A DNA stretch of 47,166 nucleotides from a virus: positions 1 to 47,166 of the IMG/VR virus record IMGVR_UViG_3300048592_001406. One strand, given 5' to 3'. The position numbers and the translations under genes were made by a program. Positions 40,285-47,166 of the stretch are shown piece after piece (the first letter of the stretch is position 1; every line of letters starts with the position of its first letter). The notes below the pieces were generated by a model. It was not told the DNA's origin, did no database searches, and saw only the letters and a program-made list of their open reading frames with translations.

Positions 40285-40515
40285 TTACCCGTCCCTTCCA
40301 GTGGCATGTCGGATTGAAGGAAACGGCCACGCACGATGTCCTACATACCACCCATCACTTGCCCTAAAAGTTCGCCCGTCGACCAGTCTGACAATCCGCT
40401 TTCCAGCGCGATGAACCTTTACTCGACTCATGACGCTTAAGTTGCGGTCACACACCTCTACGATCTCGCCGCGAATAAACGGCTTGCCAATTGGAAGCGG
40501 CATCTTGTATGTCAT
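40285..40515 (-). CDS. Small hypothetical protein (76 aa)
   Basis: A 76-residue basic protein (MTYKMPLPIGKPFIRGEIVE at the start, VHRAGKRIVRLVDGRTFRAS in the middle) that looks like a small beta-barrel, for example an SH3-like or KOW-like fold. The ATG overlaps the stop of the HTH-frame relic upstream (ATGA). It is followed 4 nt later by the 71-residue gene. No family is recognised; a role in DNA binding would fit the charge. Confidence 0.55.
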   Translation of the reverse strand: MTYKMPLPIGKPFIRGEIVEVCDRNLSVMSRVKVHRAGKRIVRLVDGRTFRASDGWYVGHRAWPFPSIRHATGRDG

Positions 40516-40708
40516 CTCCTGACCCTCCGCCCCTGGGTACCTGCGGGCGTCGTCAACGCCTTTTCAATTGACCACCCAAGTCGATCGATCCGGGACGCCA
40601 GAGTTTTACGCTGAATGCCCAGCCTCTTAGCCCACTGGGCCTGTAGCCACTGAACCGTTTAACGGTCAGCAACCCAACGCGCTTATCTCGAATGTCGATT
40701 CTTGCCAC
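40512..40708 (-). pseudogene. Broken HNH/AP2-type homing-endonuclease-like gene with HTH tail
   Basis: A GTG at 40708, with GGAG seven nt upstream, starts ARIDIRDKRVGLLTVKRF, which resembles the N terminus of phage AP2/HNH endonucleases; that frame continues to 40553 without further resemblance. In a second frame the strand reads QWLQAQWAKRLGIQRKTLAS, then RIDRLGWSIEKALTTP, the C-terminal HTH typical of the same proteins. That frame has no start and is preceded by TAA; its TGA overlaps the next gene's ATG (ATGA). The middle (HNH core) is missing. The simplest reading is an internal deletion plus frameshift that left the two ends. Confidence 0.65.
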
Positions 40709-40892
40709 GGCTGCGCTCCTGCATTTCCAAACGCTTCGTCGGATCGGTGAAGTAATCCCCACCCTCTTCGCTGTCCGAATCAAAGATTCCGCCGCACTTT
40801 TGGCACTGGTAATCGCCGTCGCGGCGCTCTTGGACGTGCTTTGACGTGCGGCAGCGGGGACATGGGGGCTTGAGTTGCGTCTTGCTTTTCAC
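40683..40892 (-). CDS. Zinc-ribbon protein (69 aa)
   Basis: A 69-residue protein with PPCPRC near residue 9 and YQCQKCG near residue 27, a four-Cys zinc ribbon as in many phage DNA- or RNA-polymerase-associated proteins. An acidic segment (FDSDSEEGGDYF) and a basic C terminus (RSRGKNRHSR) follow. A GTG at 40892 has GGAGG seven nt upstream. It overlaps the 84-residue gene by 113 nt at its start and the pseudogene by 26 nt at its end. It could bind DNA or act as a transcription-factor-like adapter; neither is shown. Confidence 0.7.
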   Translation of the reverse strand: MKSKTQLKPPCPRCRTSKHVQERRDGDYQCQKCGGIFDSDSEEGGDYFTDPTKRLEMQERSRGKNRHSR

Positions 40893-41034
40893 GGAGCATC
40901 CTCCACATGACGAGGTCCTGCGCGTGCTCCAGGCGGTACCGATCGAGCCGCGCAAAAATGTCGGAACGAGGCGGACAGACAGACGCCATCAGGGCATCGA
41001 ATTGGTGCGGTTTGGTATCGTAGGCCGCCGGCAT
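40780..41034 (-). CDS. Small basic hypothetical protein (84 aa)
   Basis: An 84-residue basic protein (MPAAYDTKPHQFDALMASVC at the start, ending KARPRAPRRRLPVPKVRRNL) with a central helix (FARLDRYRLEHAQDLVMWRM). The ATG overlaps the stop of the annealing-associated gene (TGATG), indicating coupling. Its last third overlaps the zinc-ribbon gene in another frame and may be accidental extension. The function is unknown; the basic tail would suit nucleic-acid binding. Confidence 0.5.
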   Translation of the reverse strand: MPAAYDTKPHQFDALMASVCPPRSDIFARLDRYRLEHAQDLVMWRMLREKQDATQAPMSPLPHVKARPRAPRRRLPVPKVRRNL

Positions 41035-42305
41035 CAAGCACCGCCTTTCTGCTTGTCGGCCTTCCGCTTGGCCTGCTCCGCCTCGATCTCCTGGCGGCGG
41101 CTGCCGACCATGGCAAAGAAGCGGTGCTTGGCGTCTTCACCCTTGATCGACTTGGCGCGCTCGACGGAGTACTCCGTCAACGGACCGAGGCCGGTGATGC
41201 CGTTTAGCGTCTCAGGCACGTCGGCCAGCTCGTCGACCGATGCGCCTTCTGTCTCCGTCAGCTTGGACTCTGGAGCAGTTTCGGCCGGCTCATTGGTGAC
41301 CGGCTTCTCCACCGCCGCAGTTGTGCCGCCGGCTGTTCCATTGCCGTTGCTATGCCCCTTGGTGAGATCGTCCGCCTTGACCGGACCCGTCGGCGCCGAC
41401 GACTTGTCGTCCAGGTCGGCTAGCAACTCAGCGACGGTTGTCTCCTCGTTTTTGAGGGCGGTCAGGATCTTCCGCAGTTCGAGCCGCTCTTCCTCGCGCC
41501 AGCCTAGCTTGCGCGGCCGCCCGACCAGCTTCTCCAAATGCTCGACGCTAATGCCTCGTTCCAGAAAGGCCGGCAGGATCTTCTGCTCGATCACCTCCGG
41601 AGCGACCAGCTCGAGCATCTTCTTTTCGCACTCGTCGCGGAACAGGGCTTTGACAATCGCCGGAGTGCTGTCCAGGATCACATCCCGGCGTAGCTTGGAC
41701 TTTTCCGCCTTCACGACAACGCCGATGAACCGGTCCTCTGGCGTCTTGACCATCGCGCCGGTCTTGGACTTGTAGTACGGCGATACGATTCGCTCGTCGC
41801 TGGTGACATTGCCGGCGGCGTAGTCGACCAGCACGCCGGTAATCTTGGCCGATCCGTCTGGACGGATATCGCACGTGGTCGCCAGGCGCGTATAACCGAA
41901 AATCGATCGGATCGACTCTGCAGCCCGGATCGACAGCCCCTCGGCAAACTTCTTCACCTTTCTTGTGCGAGCGTCCCGCGATGGCTTGGCTTCGCAGGCC
42001 GGGCAAACGGTCGTGTCCTTATCGATGTAGGACACTTCGTACTTGATGCCGCATTGGCAGGTAATCTCTGTCACCGTGCCGACGGGCTTCGAGTAGATCG
42101 CCTCATCCGCCGCGGCAGGGTAGGCGTCGATCAGCTGCTTGAGCTGGGCCACAATCTTTAGTGGATCGCGCGGCACGGCTCGCGCCACGGCCATGATGCT
42201 TTCGTTTTCCATCTTCAACAGCATCAGGTCCGGCGGCAGATTCTGAGCGGACGCCAACTGGCGGGAGGTGACATCGATAACGTCTTCTTCTTGAGCGTAA
42301 GCCAT
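41034..42305 (-). CDS. Recombination-associated protein, possible annealing-type
   Basis: A 423-residue protein. Residues ~90-250 hold a family-like core (KKFAEGLSIRAAESIRSIFG, YTRLATTCDIRPDGSAKITG, VKAEKSKLRRDVILDSTPAI). This resembles widespread phage proteins encoded beside Cas4/RecB-like or RecE exonucleases and thought to act in recombination. A zinc ribbon (CQCGIKYEVS and CPACE) lies at ~83-104. A Pro/Thr/Glu-rich linker (~310-360) and a basic helical C terminus follow. The ATG at 42305 is the first after the nuclease gene, 5 nt from its stop. A single-strand-annealing role is likely by context but not shown. The function is inferred, not read from a motif. Confidence 0.65.
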   Translation of the reverse strand: MAYAQEEDVIDVTSRQLASAQNLPPDLMLLKMENESIMAVARAVPRDPLKIVAQLKQLIDAYPAAADEAIYSKPVGTVTEITCQCGIKYEVSYIDKDTTVCPACEAKPSRDARTRKVKKFAEGLSIRAAESIRSIFGYTRLATTCDIRPDGSAKITGVLVDYAAGNVTSDERIVSPYYKSKTGAMVKTPEDRFIGVVVKAEKSKLRRDVILDSTPAIVKALFRDECEKKMLELVAPEVIEQKILPAFLERGISVEHLEKLVGRPRKLGWREEERLELRKILTALKNEETTVAELLADLDDKSSAPTGPVKADDLTKGHSNGNGTAGGTTAAVEKPVTNEPAETAPESKLTETEGASVDELADVPETLNGITGLGPLTEYSVERAKSIKGEDAKHRFFAMVGSRRQEIEAEQAKRKADKQKGGA

Positions 42306-42310
42306 GGTGA

Positions 42311-43129
42311 TCAATCTCCTTGCTCTTTGCGGGACCGTGCTGAATTGACGAATGGGCAGGTGGAGTGATAGCCACACCACCGAGGGCCACACCACCAAGC
42401 GCCTGGCGTGGCTGGCGGAAAGCTGCCAGCCTCGATGGCGGCAGTGACGACGTTGATCCGGTTGGCCAGCGCGTTGAAGTCGTCGCCGCTACGATCGGAG
42501 GCAACGACCTGGCGTTCCGTCTTGGTTTTGGTCTGGATGACCGCATCGAGACGGACCTCCTTGGGAGCGCGGCCGAACCGGACACGGAACGCAGCGTCAT
42601 AGACGGTCAACTGGACCGAATCGTCCGCGTCCGCCTGGTTCTTCTTCCTGCCGGCCGTCTTGAAGTCAATGACTCGATCCTGATCGTCTGCCAGGTCGAT
42701 GATCCCCAGCAGATCGCGCGGAGCGTTGGGCAGTACGATCCGCAGCTTTTCTTCGACCAGCACGGGCTGATAGTCGGGCGCCTGCTGCCTGGCGTGGACG
42801 TGGACCATATCCAACGTGTCGTCGATCGCCTCGCCAAGCACGATCGCCGCGCCCCGCGACTGCTCTTCGGCCGACAACTGATACTCGCCATGCGTGGCCT
42901 GATCGAAGGCGGCGCGGGCGGCGTCGACGATATCCGCAACGGGCAGGTCAACGTGGCTTTCGATCTTCTGCCGCATGTTGACCGCCGCGCCGCCATGGAA
43001 GGCCGTTCCCTTGAGAATGGCGATGCCAGGCGGAATGATCTCGCCATCGAGGTACCGCCGGCGGTAGGCTTCGGGACAACGGCAAAAGCTTTCGAGTTGG
43101 CTGGGGCTGATGTGAGGTTTGTCGCTCAT
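42311..43129 (-). CDS. Cas4/RecB-like PD-(D/E)xK exonuclease
   Basis: A 272-residue nuclease. The core has His45 (GTAFHGG), the Asp of GIIDLADD (~145), and the D-x-K of VIDFKTAGR (Asp155, Lys157), followed by a Gln-Tyr-type motif (QLTVYDAAF). N-terminal Cys16/Cys18 (CRCPEAY) and C-terminal Cys in CGPRWCGYHSTCPF suggest the four-Cys iron-sulphur cluster of Cas4/AddB-type enzymes. Such enzymes trim 5' ends to expose 3' overhangs for annealing. The ATG at 43129 is preferred to the upstream frame because MSDKPHISPSQLESF opens the conserved domain. It is coupled with the annealing-associated gene downstream (gap 5 nt). Confidence 0.88.
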   Translation of the reverse strand: MSDKPHISPSQLESFCRCPEAYRRRYLDGEIIPPGIAILKGTAFHGGAAVNMRQKIESHVDLPVADIVDAARAAFDQATHGEYQLSAEEQSRGAAIVLGEAIDDTLDMVHVHARQQAPDYQPVLVEEKLRIVLPNAPRDLLGIIDLADDQDRVIDFKTAGRKKNQADADDSVQLTVYDAAFRVRFGRAPKEVRLDAVIQTKTKTERQVVASDRSGDDFNALANRINVVTAAIEAGSFPPATPGAWWCGPRWCGYHSTCPFVNSARSRKEQGD

Positions 43130-43506
43130 AGTCCGAAACCTTCCAGAATGATGCGGAGTGCGGCCGCCAGCACGCTTGCCGACATGGCAACCCATACGTA
43201 CCAAGGCGGGTTAATCAGAGGCGGATCTGGCACGCGGTCGACGGGAGGCGCGTAGATAACCGCCGCTGGCTCGTCAATCCGCGTTGGCTTCACCGGACCT
43301 GCCAACTCGATCGCATCTTCGGCAGTGCCCCGCCTTGATGACCGTCCATTTCCGACGATCGCCATCCGTGGACCGCCTTTCGACGTAGGCCAGAAGTCGA
43401 CACGGTGGCGAGCCCCGGTCAGTTGCCAGTGGTATTCAGTGCAGCGTTTTGCCTGCACACCGCACAGGCCGGCCAACGCCTTGAAGGAGTCAAAATCATG
43501 TTGCAC
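43126..43506 (-). CDS. Small TM protein upstream of the exonuclease
   Basis: A 126-residue protein starting at GTG (GAGG six nt upstream) with a basic, Trp-containing N-terminal domain (FKALAGLCGVQAKRCTEYHW, QLTGARHRVDFWPTSKGGPR). It has a short Pro-rich segment (~90-100) and one C-terminal TM segment (WYVWVAMSASVLAAALRII). Its stop overlaps the start of the exonuclease gene (ATGA). An N-terminal nucleic-acid-binding and C-terminal membrane-anchoring topology is possible. No family is recognised. Confidence 0.6.
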   Translation of the reverse strand: MQHDFDSFKALAGLCGVQAKRCTEYHWQLTGARHRVDFWPTSKGGPRMAIVGNGRSSRRGTAEDAIELAGPVKPTRIDEPAAVIYAPPVDRVPDPPLINPPWYVWVAMSASVLAAALRIILEGFGL

Positions 43507-43672
43507 AGGTTTCCTCGCTTTCTTTTGGCTGGGGCAGGCATCGCAGCCGCAACTTGGCATCGCGGACCCATTCCAGCGTTTCGAGCGCGGCACGCTCTGC
43601 GCGCTCCACGGAATCCAGAATGGCCGCGATTTCGGCTTCGACGATGGCAGGATGATTTGCGTTCTGAGACAT
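43496..43672 (-). CDS. Small helical protein (58 aa)
   Basis: A 58-residue protein (MSQNANHPAIVEAEIAAILD at the start) that is one long charged helix (ERAERAALETLEWVRDAKLR) with a short Cys-containing end. The ATG at 43672 has AAGG six nt upstream. It overlaps the next gene by 11 nt. It may form a coiled-coil dimer; the function is unknown. Confidence 0.6.
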   Translation of the reverse strand: MSQNANHPAIVEAEIAAILDSVERAERAALETLEWVRDAKLRLRCLPQPKESEETCAT

Positions 43673-43716
43673 GTTGCACCTTGCCGGATTTGGACGCCGG
43701 CTCGGCTTTTGTTCGG

Positions 43717-45954
43717 TTAGTCGAGGAGCATTTCGTACGAAACCGAATACTGCTGGCAAATCTTCTCGAACGCCTTTTCCGTAACCTTGTAGTCGTGCCA
43801 GCCGACTTTGTGTTGAGCGGTCGGAGTCAGGTCGCCAGACTTGAGCGTGCCGATCTTCTCGATGCCGCGGCCCTTCAACTCCAGCGGCGTGCAGAGGAAG
43901 TAGCGCCGGCCGTAGTGGCTCAAGCTGGCCTCGATCTGCGCCTCGGGCTTGGCATCGCCCATTTCAGGGTGATAGGTAAAAAGGCCCGCCATGTTGGCCC
44001 GTACAAGCGCCTCTGCCACGTGTGGCGAAACGCTGTTGCCGATCTTGGCCACCTGGCTGGTATTGCTGCCGGTCAACACGTAATCGCTATCGAACCCCTG
44101 AGCGGTCGCCAGCTCGCGCGCCTTGAGCATCCGCATGCCGATATCGACGATCACGTACAGCTCGCCGGCGATCGTGACGGTCACCAGGCCGAACCGGTCC
44201 TTTCCAGTGATCGTGTGCAGCGGATCGGTCAGATGCTGGCCGATGGCCGTGCCGAAGTACTTCACCAGGAAGCTATAAACCAGGGCGGCATGCTTGCCCG
44301 TCGTGACGGTCCGCATCGGCTCGCGGAGATCCGACCATTGCTTGTCGCCGTAATTCAGGTGGACGAGGTTGGCGGCGACCAGTTGGTTTTGCGTGCCCCG
44401 GGCCGTTGTGGTTGTGAGCGGGGACTCGACCGGCACGCCGACCATTCCGCCGTAGTGCTTGGCCATAAATGCCGCGACAAGGGCATGGTTGCCGCCGCCG
44501 GCGTGAATCGTGGTAAGCGGCTTTTCGACGTGATGAGTCCGGCTGTCCCCAAAAGTGCCTGTCGCTTCGCCATGCGCCAGAGTGGCAATCACGGGCGCGA
44601 CAACCGCGAATTCGCCACCGTTCGCGCTAGTGATCGTCGGTAGTGGTTCGCCGGCAGGATGGGCTCGCCGCTCGCCGCTGTGAGTGACCGGCACAAAGTA
44701 CGGGGTCACCAGCGCCTTGCGATCGTGCGGCAGAACGGTAGAGAAAGGCGCGTCGGTCGATCGAGGCTTGGCCGCATACTCGGCGCCGCCGACCCCTACG
44801 ATGAAAGGTTGCGGATTCTCCAGCACATACCGCTTGAGCCCCAGGGCGATTCGTCGCAGCGTCGCCGGTTTCAACTCCCGCTTACGCCCAAAGATGCTGG
44901 GGCATGGAATCGACCAGTCGATGCACTCGGCAGCAGTTCGCCAGGGCCGGAGCTTTGGGCCGAACAGCGGACGCTGATCGACCTTCCGAGCGTCGCCGTG
45001 CGTAGCCTCTGGCCACTCGATCGGCTGGCCGTCGCAGCGAGCCACCAGGAACAACCGCCGGCGATGCGTCGGGGCGCCATAGTCGGCCGCGTTCAAGTTG
45101 CGGTATTCCACCGTGTAGCCGAGGCCTCGCAGCCGATTGCAGAACAGCCGGAATGTCATGCCGCGCTTGTTGGGATCGGGAATGCAACGATCTGTCGGCC
45201 TGATGCGCAGCGAGTTGCAGCGAGGGCAACGGCGCCGCGTACGGGCCAGCGTGGCTTGTCCCTCGGTCCCTTCCCACTGGCAGCCGCGGCACTCCCACAA
45301 CGGCAGCAGCGGGCCCCACTCGGCGAACTCGCGAACGTTCTCGAGAAAGATGGCTCGAGGGCGGATCTGGCTGGCCCACTTCACCGCAACCCAGGCGAGG
45401 CTCCGAATTCGCTTGTCGACTGGCACGCCGCCCTTGGCCCGGCTGAAATCCTTGCAATCAGGCGACAGCCAGAGGAACCAAACCGGGCGGCCGTTCACCA
45501 AATCGCGGAGCTTGGTCAGCCACACATCTTCGCGGACGTGCAGCGTCTCGGGATGATTGGCCGTGTGCATCGCGATGGCATCGGCATCGTGATTGATCGC
45601 AATGTCTGGCGATCGGCCGACAGCACGCTTGATGCCCAGGCTGGCACCGCCGCCGCCTGCAAATCCGTCGATGATGAGTCCGTTCAACATCAGTTCCTTG
45701 CCCCCATTCGCGTCCCCGCCAACACAGCCCGCTCCAGCGGCGTCAGGTCCCACGTCGCCAGCACGGCGTACAGCAACGCCGGCCTCTCTCATGACTTGAT
45801 GAAGGTCAATGATCTGCCGGCCAAGCGACATGGCCCGATAGCCGCGCATGATCGCTTCGTCCTCAGCATTGTGACGCTGCCGAACCGCTCGCCGATATTC
45901 AAGAAACGCGGCGCGGGCTTCCTTTTTCGGCATGGAAATGGTCGTGAGATTCAT
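43717..45954 (-). CDS. C5-cytosine DNA methyltransferase, N-terminal fusion and repeated recognition blocks
   Basis: A 745-residue enzyme that transfers a methyl group from S-adenosylmethionine to cytosine C5. Motif I is DGFAGGGGAS (~97), the catalytic Cys lies in LSPDCKDFS, FLENVREF supplies motif VI, PTHRRRLFLVA motif VIII, and IGNSVSPHVAEALV motif X. A CxxC/CxxC pair (CRGCQWEG, CPRCNSL) sits between motifs VI and VIII. Residues ~395-595 hold six repeats of the type P-x-x-T-x-x-x-x-(n)-A-L-V. Residues 1-88 form an extra helical domain (FLEYRRAVRQRHNAEDEAIM) that may be an independent protein fused in frame; an ATG at 45690 with AAGGA offers an alternative start. Likely protects phage DNA from restriction. 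Confidence 0.88.
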   Translation of the reverse strand: MNLTTISMPKKEARAAFLEYRRAVRQRHNAEDEAIMRGYRAMSLGRQIIDLHQVMREAGVAVRRAGDVGPDAAGAGCVGGDANGGKELMLNGLIIDGFAGGGGASLGIKRAVGRSPDIAINHDADAIAMHTANHPETLHVREDVWLTKLRDLVNGRPVWFLWLSPDCKDFSRAKGGVPVDKRIRSLAWVAVKWASQIRPRAIFLENVREFAEWGPLLPLWECRGCQWEGTEGQATLARTRRRCPRCNSLRIRPTDRCIPDPNKRGMTFRLFCNRLRGLGYTVEYRNLNAADYGAPTHRRRLFLVARCDGQPIEWPEATHGDARKVDQRPLFGPKLRPWRTAAECIDWSIPCPSIFGRKRELKPATLRRIALGLKRYVLENPQPFIVGVGGAEYAAKPRSTDAPFSTVLPHDRKALVTPYFVPVTHSGERRAHPAGEPLPTITSANGGEFAVVAPVIATLAHGEATGTFGDSRTHHVEKPLTTIHAGGGNHALVAAFMAKHYGGMVGVPVESPLTTTTARGTQNQLVAANLVHLNYGDKQWSDLREPMRTVTTGKHAALVYSFLVKYFGTAIGQHLTDPLHTITGKDRFGLVTVTIAGELYVIVDIGMRMLKARELATAQGFDSDYVLTGSNTSQVAKIGNSVSPHVAEALVRANMAGLFTYHPEMGDAKPEAQIEASLSHYGRRYFLCTPLELKGRGIEKIGTLKSGDLTPTAQHKVGWHDYKVTEKAFEKICQQYSVSYEMLLD

Positions 45955-45976
45955 GGCGTTGAACTCCGTGATTCAA

Positions 45977-46012
45977 AACTGGCGGCCTCGTACACCAGAA
46001 GCCGAGGCCGCC
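45977..46012 (-). terminator. Intrinsic terminator before the methyltransferase gene
   Basis: GGCGGCCTCG (45981-45990) pairs with CGAGGCCGCC (46003-46012), 10 bp with a 12-nt loop. On the minus strand it is followed by AGTTTTGAAT. It ends the unit of the acidic-tailed 153-residue protein. Confidence 0.8.
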
Positions 46013-46041
46013 AATGCCACCAGCGACGTGCCCGGCCCCGC

Positions 46042-46503
46042 TTACTCCTCGTCCTCTTCTTCCTCCACCTCTTCGTCTTCGTCCTCATCAGGGATCGCGG
46101 ACACCTCGTCGACGATGAACCGGCCCTTCTGCTTGGCGAAGTGTGACAATGCTTCGACGTCGATATCCGCCAGGCTGAACGTCAGGCCGCACGTGATGTT
46201 TCTCGGCGCGACACCAAATCTTTTGACATCGAAAATCGATGAAACTTCGTGCCGCACGCCGTCCAGAAACGTCGTCTGATTTACGTTTTCGCCGTCTTTC
46301 AGAATCACCACGCGGCCCTTGAGCCGGCGCCCGCAAAGCGCCTCGTCGGCCGCATCGATGTTCAGGTTGGTACGATCGATCTTGAGCCCGAGGCGGGCGG
46401 TACCGTCGCCGATCGAGACGCCGCCGAACTCGACGGGTACGGAGAGAGCCGGCAAAAGTTGTTGTTCTGCGGCCTGCTTTCGAGACGCTGCTTTCTTCGC
46501 CAT
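46042..46503 (-). CDS. Hypothetical acidic-tailed early protein
   Basis: A 153-residue protein with a beta-rich core (LSVPVEFGGVSIGDGTARLG, LKIDRTNLNIDAADEALCG) and a C terminus of Asp/Glu (PDEDEDEEVEEEEDEE). Two Cys occur in the core. I recall comparable proteins in planctomycete prophages, with unknown function. The ATG at 46503 follows AAAGGACAAAGG. It is a single gene between two terminators, so it is independently expressed, and its acidic tail may mimic DNA or bind a partner. Nothing more specific can be read from it. Confidence 0.65.
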   Translation of the reverse strand: MAKKAASRKQAAEQQLLPALSVPVEFGGVSIGDGTARLGLKIDRTNLNIDAADEALCGRRLKGRVVILKDGENVNQTTFLDGVRHEVSSIFDVKRFGVAPRNITCGLTFSLADIDVEALSHFAKQKGRFIVDEVSAIPDEDEDEEVEEEEDEE

Positions 46504-46518
46504 GGCCTTTGTCCTTTA

Positions 46519-46559
46519 ATGAAAGAAATGGAGCCGCCGCATCCATCGCTGGCGGCTCC
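46519..46559 (-). terminator. Intrinsic terminator after csrA
   Basis: GGAGCCGCC (46530-46538) pairs with GGCGGCTCC (46551-46559), 9 bp with a 12-nt loop. The minus strand continues ATTTCTTTCATT. It lies within the 209-nt gap between csrA and the 153-residue gene; the rest of that gap shows no gene. Confidence 0.65.
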
Positions 46560-46712
46560 CGATCCGTCAAACACGCGGCAGCATTGCCGCTCCATCGTGG
46601 CCTGCCATAGCCAACGTCCTGTTCAACAACCCGGCGGCGTGATTCGCACTTACGCCGCCGGGAAACGTGCTGCCGCAACAAGCGGACAGCGACGAACACC
46701 GTCACACATGTT

Positions 46713-46919
46713 TCAACTAACCGCCTGGTCACCCTCGATAATCGTGTCGTCCGATCGCTCACGTGCGATCGCCTCAGCAACTTCGCGTCGATGGACCGGC
46801 ACGTCCCGCGGTGCCTCAACGCCGAGGCGAACCTTGTCGCCGCGGATTTCAACCAAAGTGATCACGATGTCTTTCCCAATGAGGATCTGCTCATCGCGCT
46901 TTCGAGATAGAACAAGCAC
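46713..46919 (-). CDS. csrA: CsrA-family translational regulator
   Basis: A 68-residue CsrA/RsmA protein. The N terminus MLVLSRKRDEQILIGKDIVI and the segment IRGDKVRLGVEAPRDVPVHR are diagnostic, including the RNA-contacting Arg in VHRRE. It dimerises and binds GGA motifs in 5' leaders to block or stabilise translation. The start is a GTG with AAGGAG six nt upstream. A phage-borne CsrA could rewire host or phage translation. It is probably its own unit, bounded by a terminator downstream. Confidence 0.92.
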   Translation of the reverse strand: MLVLSRKRDEQILIGKDIVITLVEIRGDKVRLGVEAPRDVPVHRREVAEAIARERSDDTIIEGDQAVS

Positions 46920-46953
46920 TGTCGGCTCCTTCCTTGAACTTGAAACCTGAAAT

Positions 46954-47166
46954 TCACCTCTCTGACCGCCGCACCTTCTTCAACTCACGCTTGGCAAACC
47001 GTGCCATGACATTGATCCGCCAACTCCGCAGACCGAATTGCGTGATGGCCACCTTGCACCAATCCAGATCGCTTTCCGCCAGCGGTCGGTTGACTGCCGG
47101 ATCGTAGTCGTCGCCGTACGTGTACTGAGCGATGCGGTTGCGGGCCTGACGGTTGGCGCGGTTCAT
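46954..47166 (-). CDS. Hypothetical protein, possibly partial at the window edge
   Basis: A 70-residue basic protein (MNRANRQARNRIAQYTYGDD at the start, ending RFAKRELKKVRRSER). Its ATG is the last base triplet of the window, so it may begin further upstream. It is rich in Arg/Lys with a predicted helix-strand-helix layout. It precedes csrA by 34 nt. The charge suggests nucleic-acid binding; no family is recognised. Confidence 0.55.
   Translation of the reverse strand: MNRANRQARNRIAQYTYGDDYDPAVNRPLAESDLDWCKVAITQFGLRSWRINVMARFAKRELKKVRRSER

Noticed and set aside
44659-46146. Plus-strand 495-codon open frame opposite the methyltransferase
   Set aside because: Shadow of the C5 methyltransferase, whose motifs are unmistakable on the minus strand.
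1-47166. CRISPR arrays, insertion sequences or known anti-phage defence operons
   Set aside because: No repeated spaced units, no transposase other than the integrase, and no recognisable defence gene sets. The HNH relic is not a transposase.

Overview
The window looks like most of one integrated (or integrase-carrying) temperate tailed phage in a high-GC bacterium, most probably a planctomycete. The host guess rests on recall of protein types, not on a search: the Cys-rich 99-residue protein at 4827-5126, the HTH plus zinc-ribbon protein at 11437-11688, the zinc-ribbon/TM protein at 3834-4817 and the acidic-tailed protein at 46042-46503 resemble proteins I associate with planctomycete genomes and prophages. 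No ribosomal RNA, canonical tRNA, insertion sequence or CRISPR array is visible, and no clear host gene.

Layout. 1-4817 is the integrase end: a tyrosine recombinase followed by cargo-like genes, including an AT-richer pair of exported/membrane proteins (2130-3607). 4827-27328, all on the minus strand and transcribed right to left, is the virion module: Mu gpI-like protease/scaffold, decoration protein, lambda gpE-like capsid, Mu gp36/DUF1320 and gpG-like connectors, tail tube, probable tape measure, tail chaperone with a -1 frameshift, lysis/peptidase-like and surface proteins, a membrane-anchored nuclease, and, unusually at the far downstream end, a giant DUF935-type portal polyprotein followed by a Mu gpF-like minor head protein. 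27484-32229 is an isolated plus-strand tail-fibre island. 32178-34502 holds the terminase genes. 34598-46919, minus strand, is the replication/recombination/modification module: RuvC-like resolvase, DnaT/O-like replication protein, PAPS-reductase-like PP-loop protein, SMC-like ATPase, zinc-ribbon protein, a broken HNH-HTH relic, probable annealing-associated protein, Cas4/RecB-like nuclease, C5-cytosine methyltransferase and CsrA.

How it works together. Proteins from the early module would recombine, replicate and modify phage DNA. TerL packages it through the portal into a gpE-type capsid, and the gpI-like protease trims the head. Two features suggest an unusual head-assembly strategy. First, the portal gene ends in an A9 run containing the A AAA AAG slip heptamer, and the -1 frame runs straight into the gpF-like gene, predicting a 1347-residue fusion. 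The same heptamer is used at the tail chaperone. Second, a short motif (Q or P)-(F/Y)-S recurs at domain boundaries of this polyprotein and through the protease/scaffold, as expected of a prohead-protease cleavage site. Intrinsic terminators, many with GGCGGC-type stems, separate the minus-strand transcription units. A second-look RNA candidate at 37739-37867 has a perfect tRNA-like acceptor and T arm but is too long for a tRNA.
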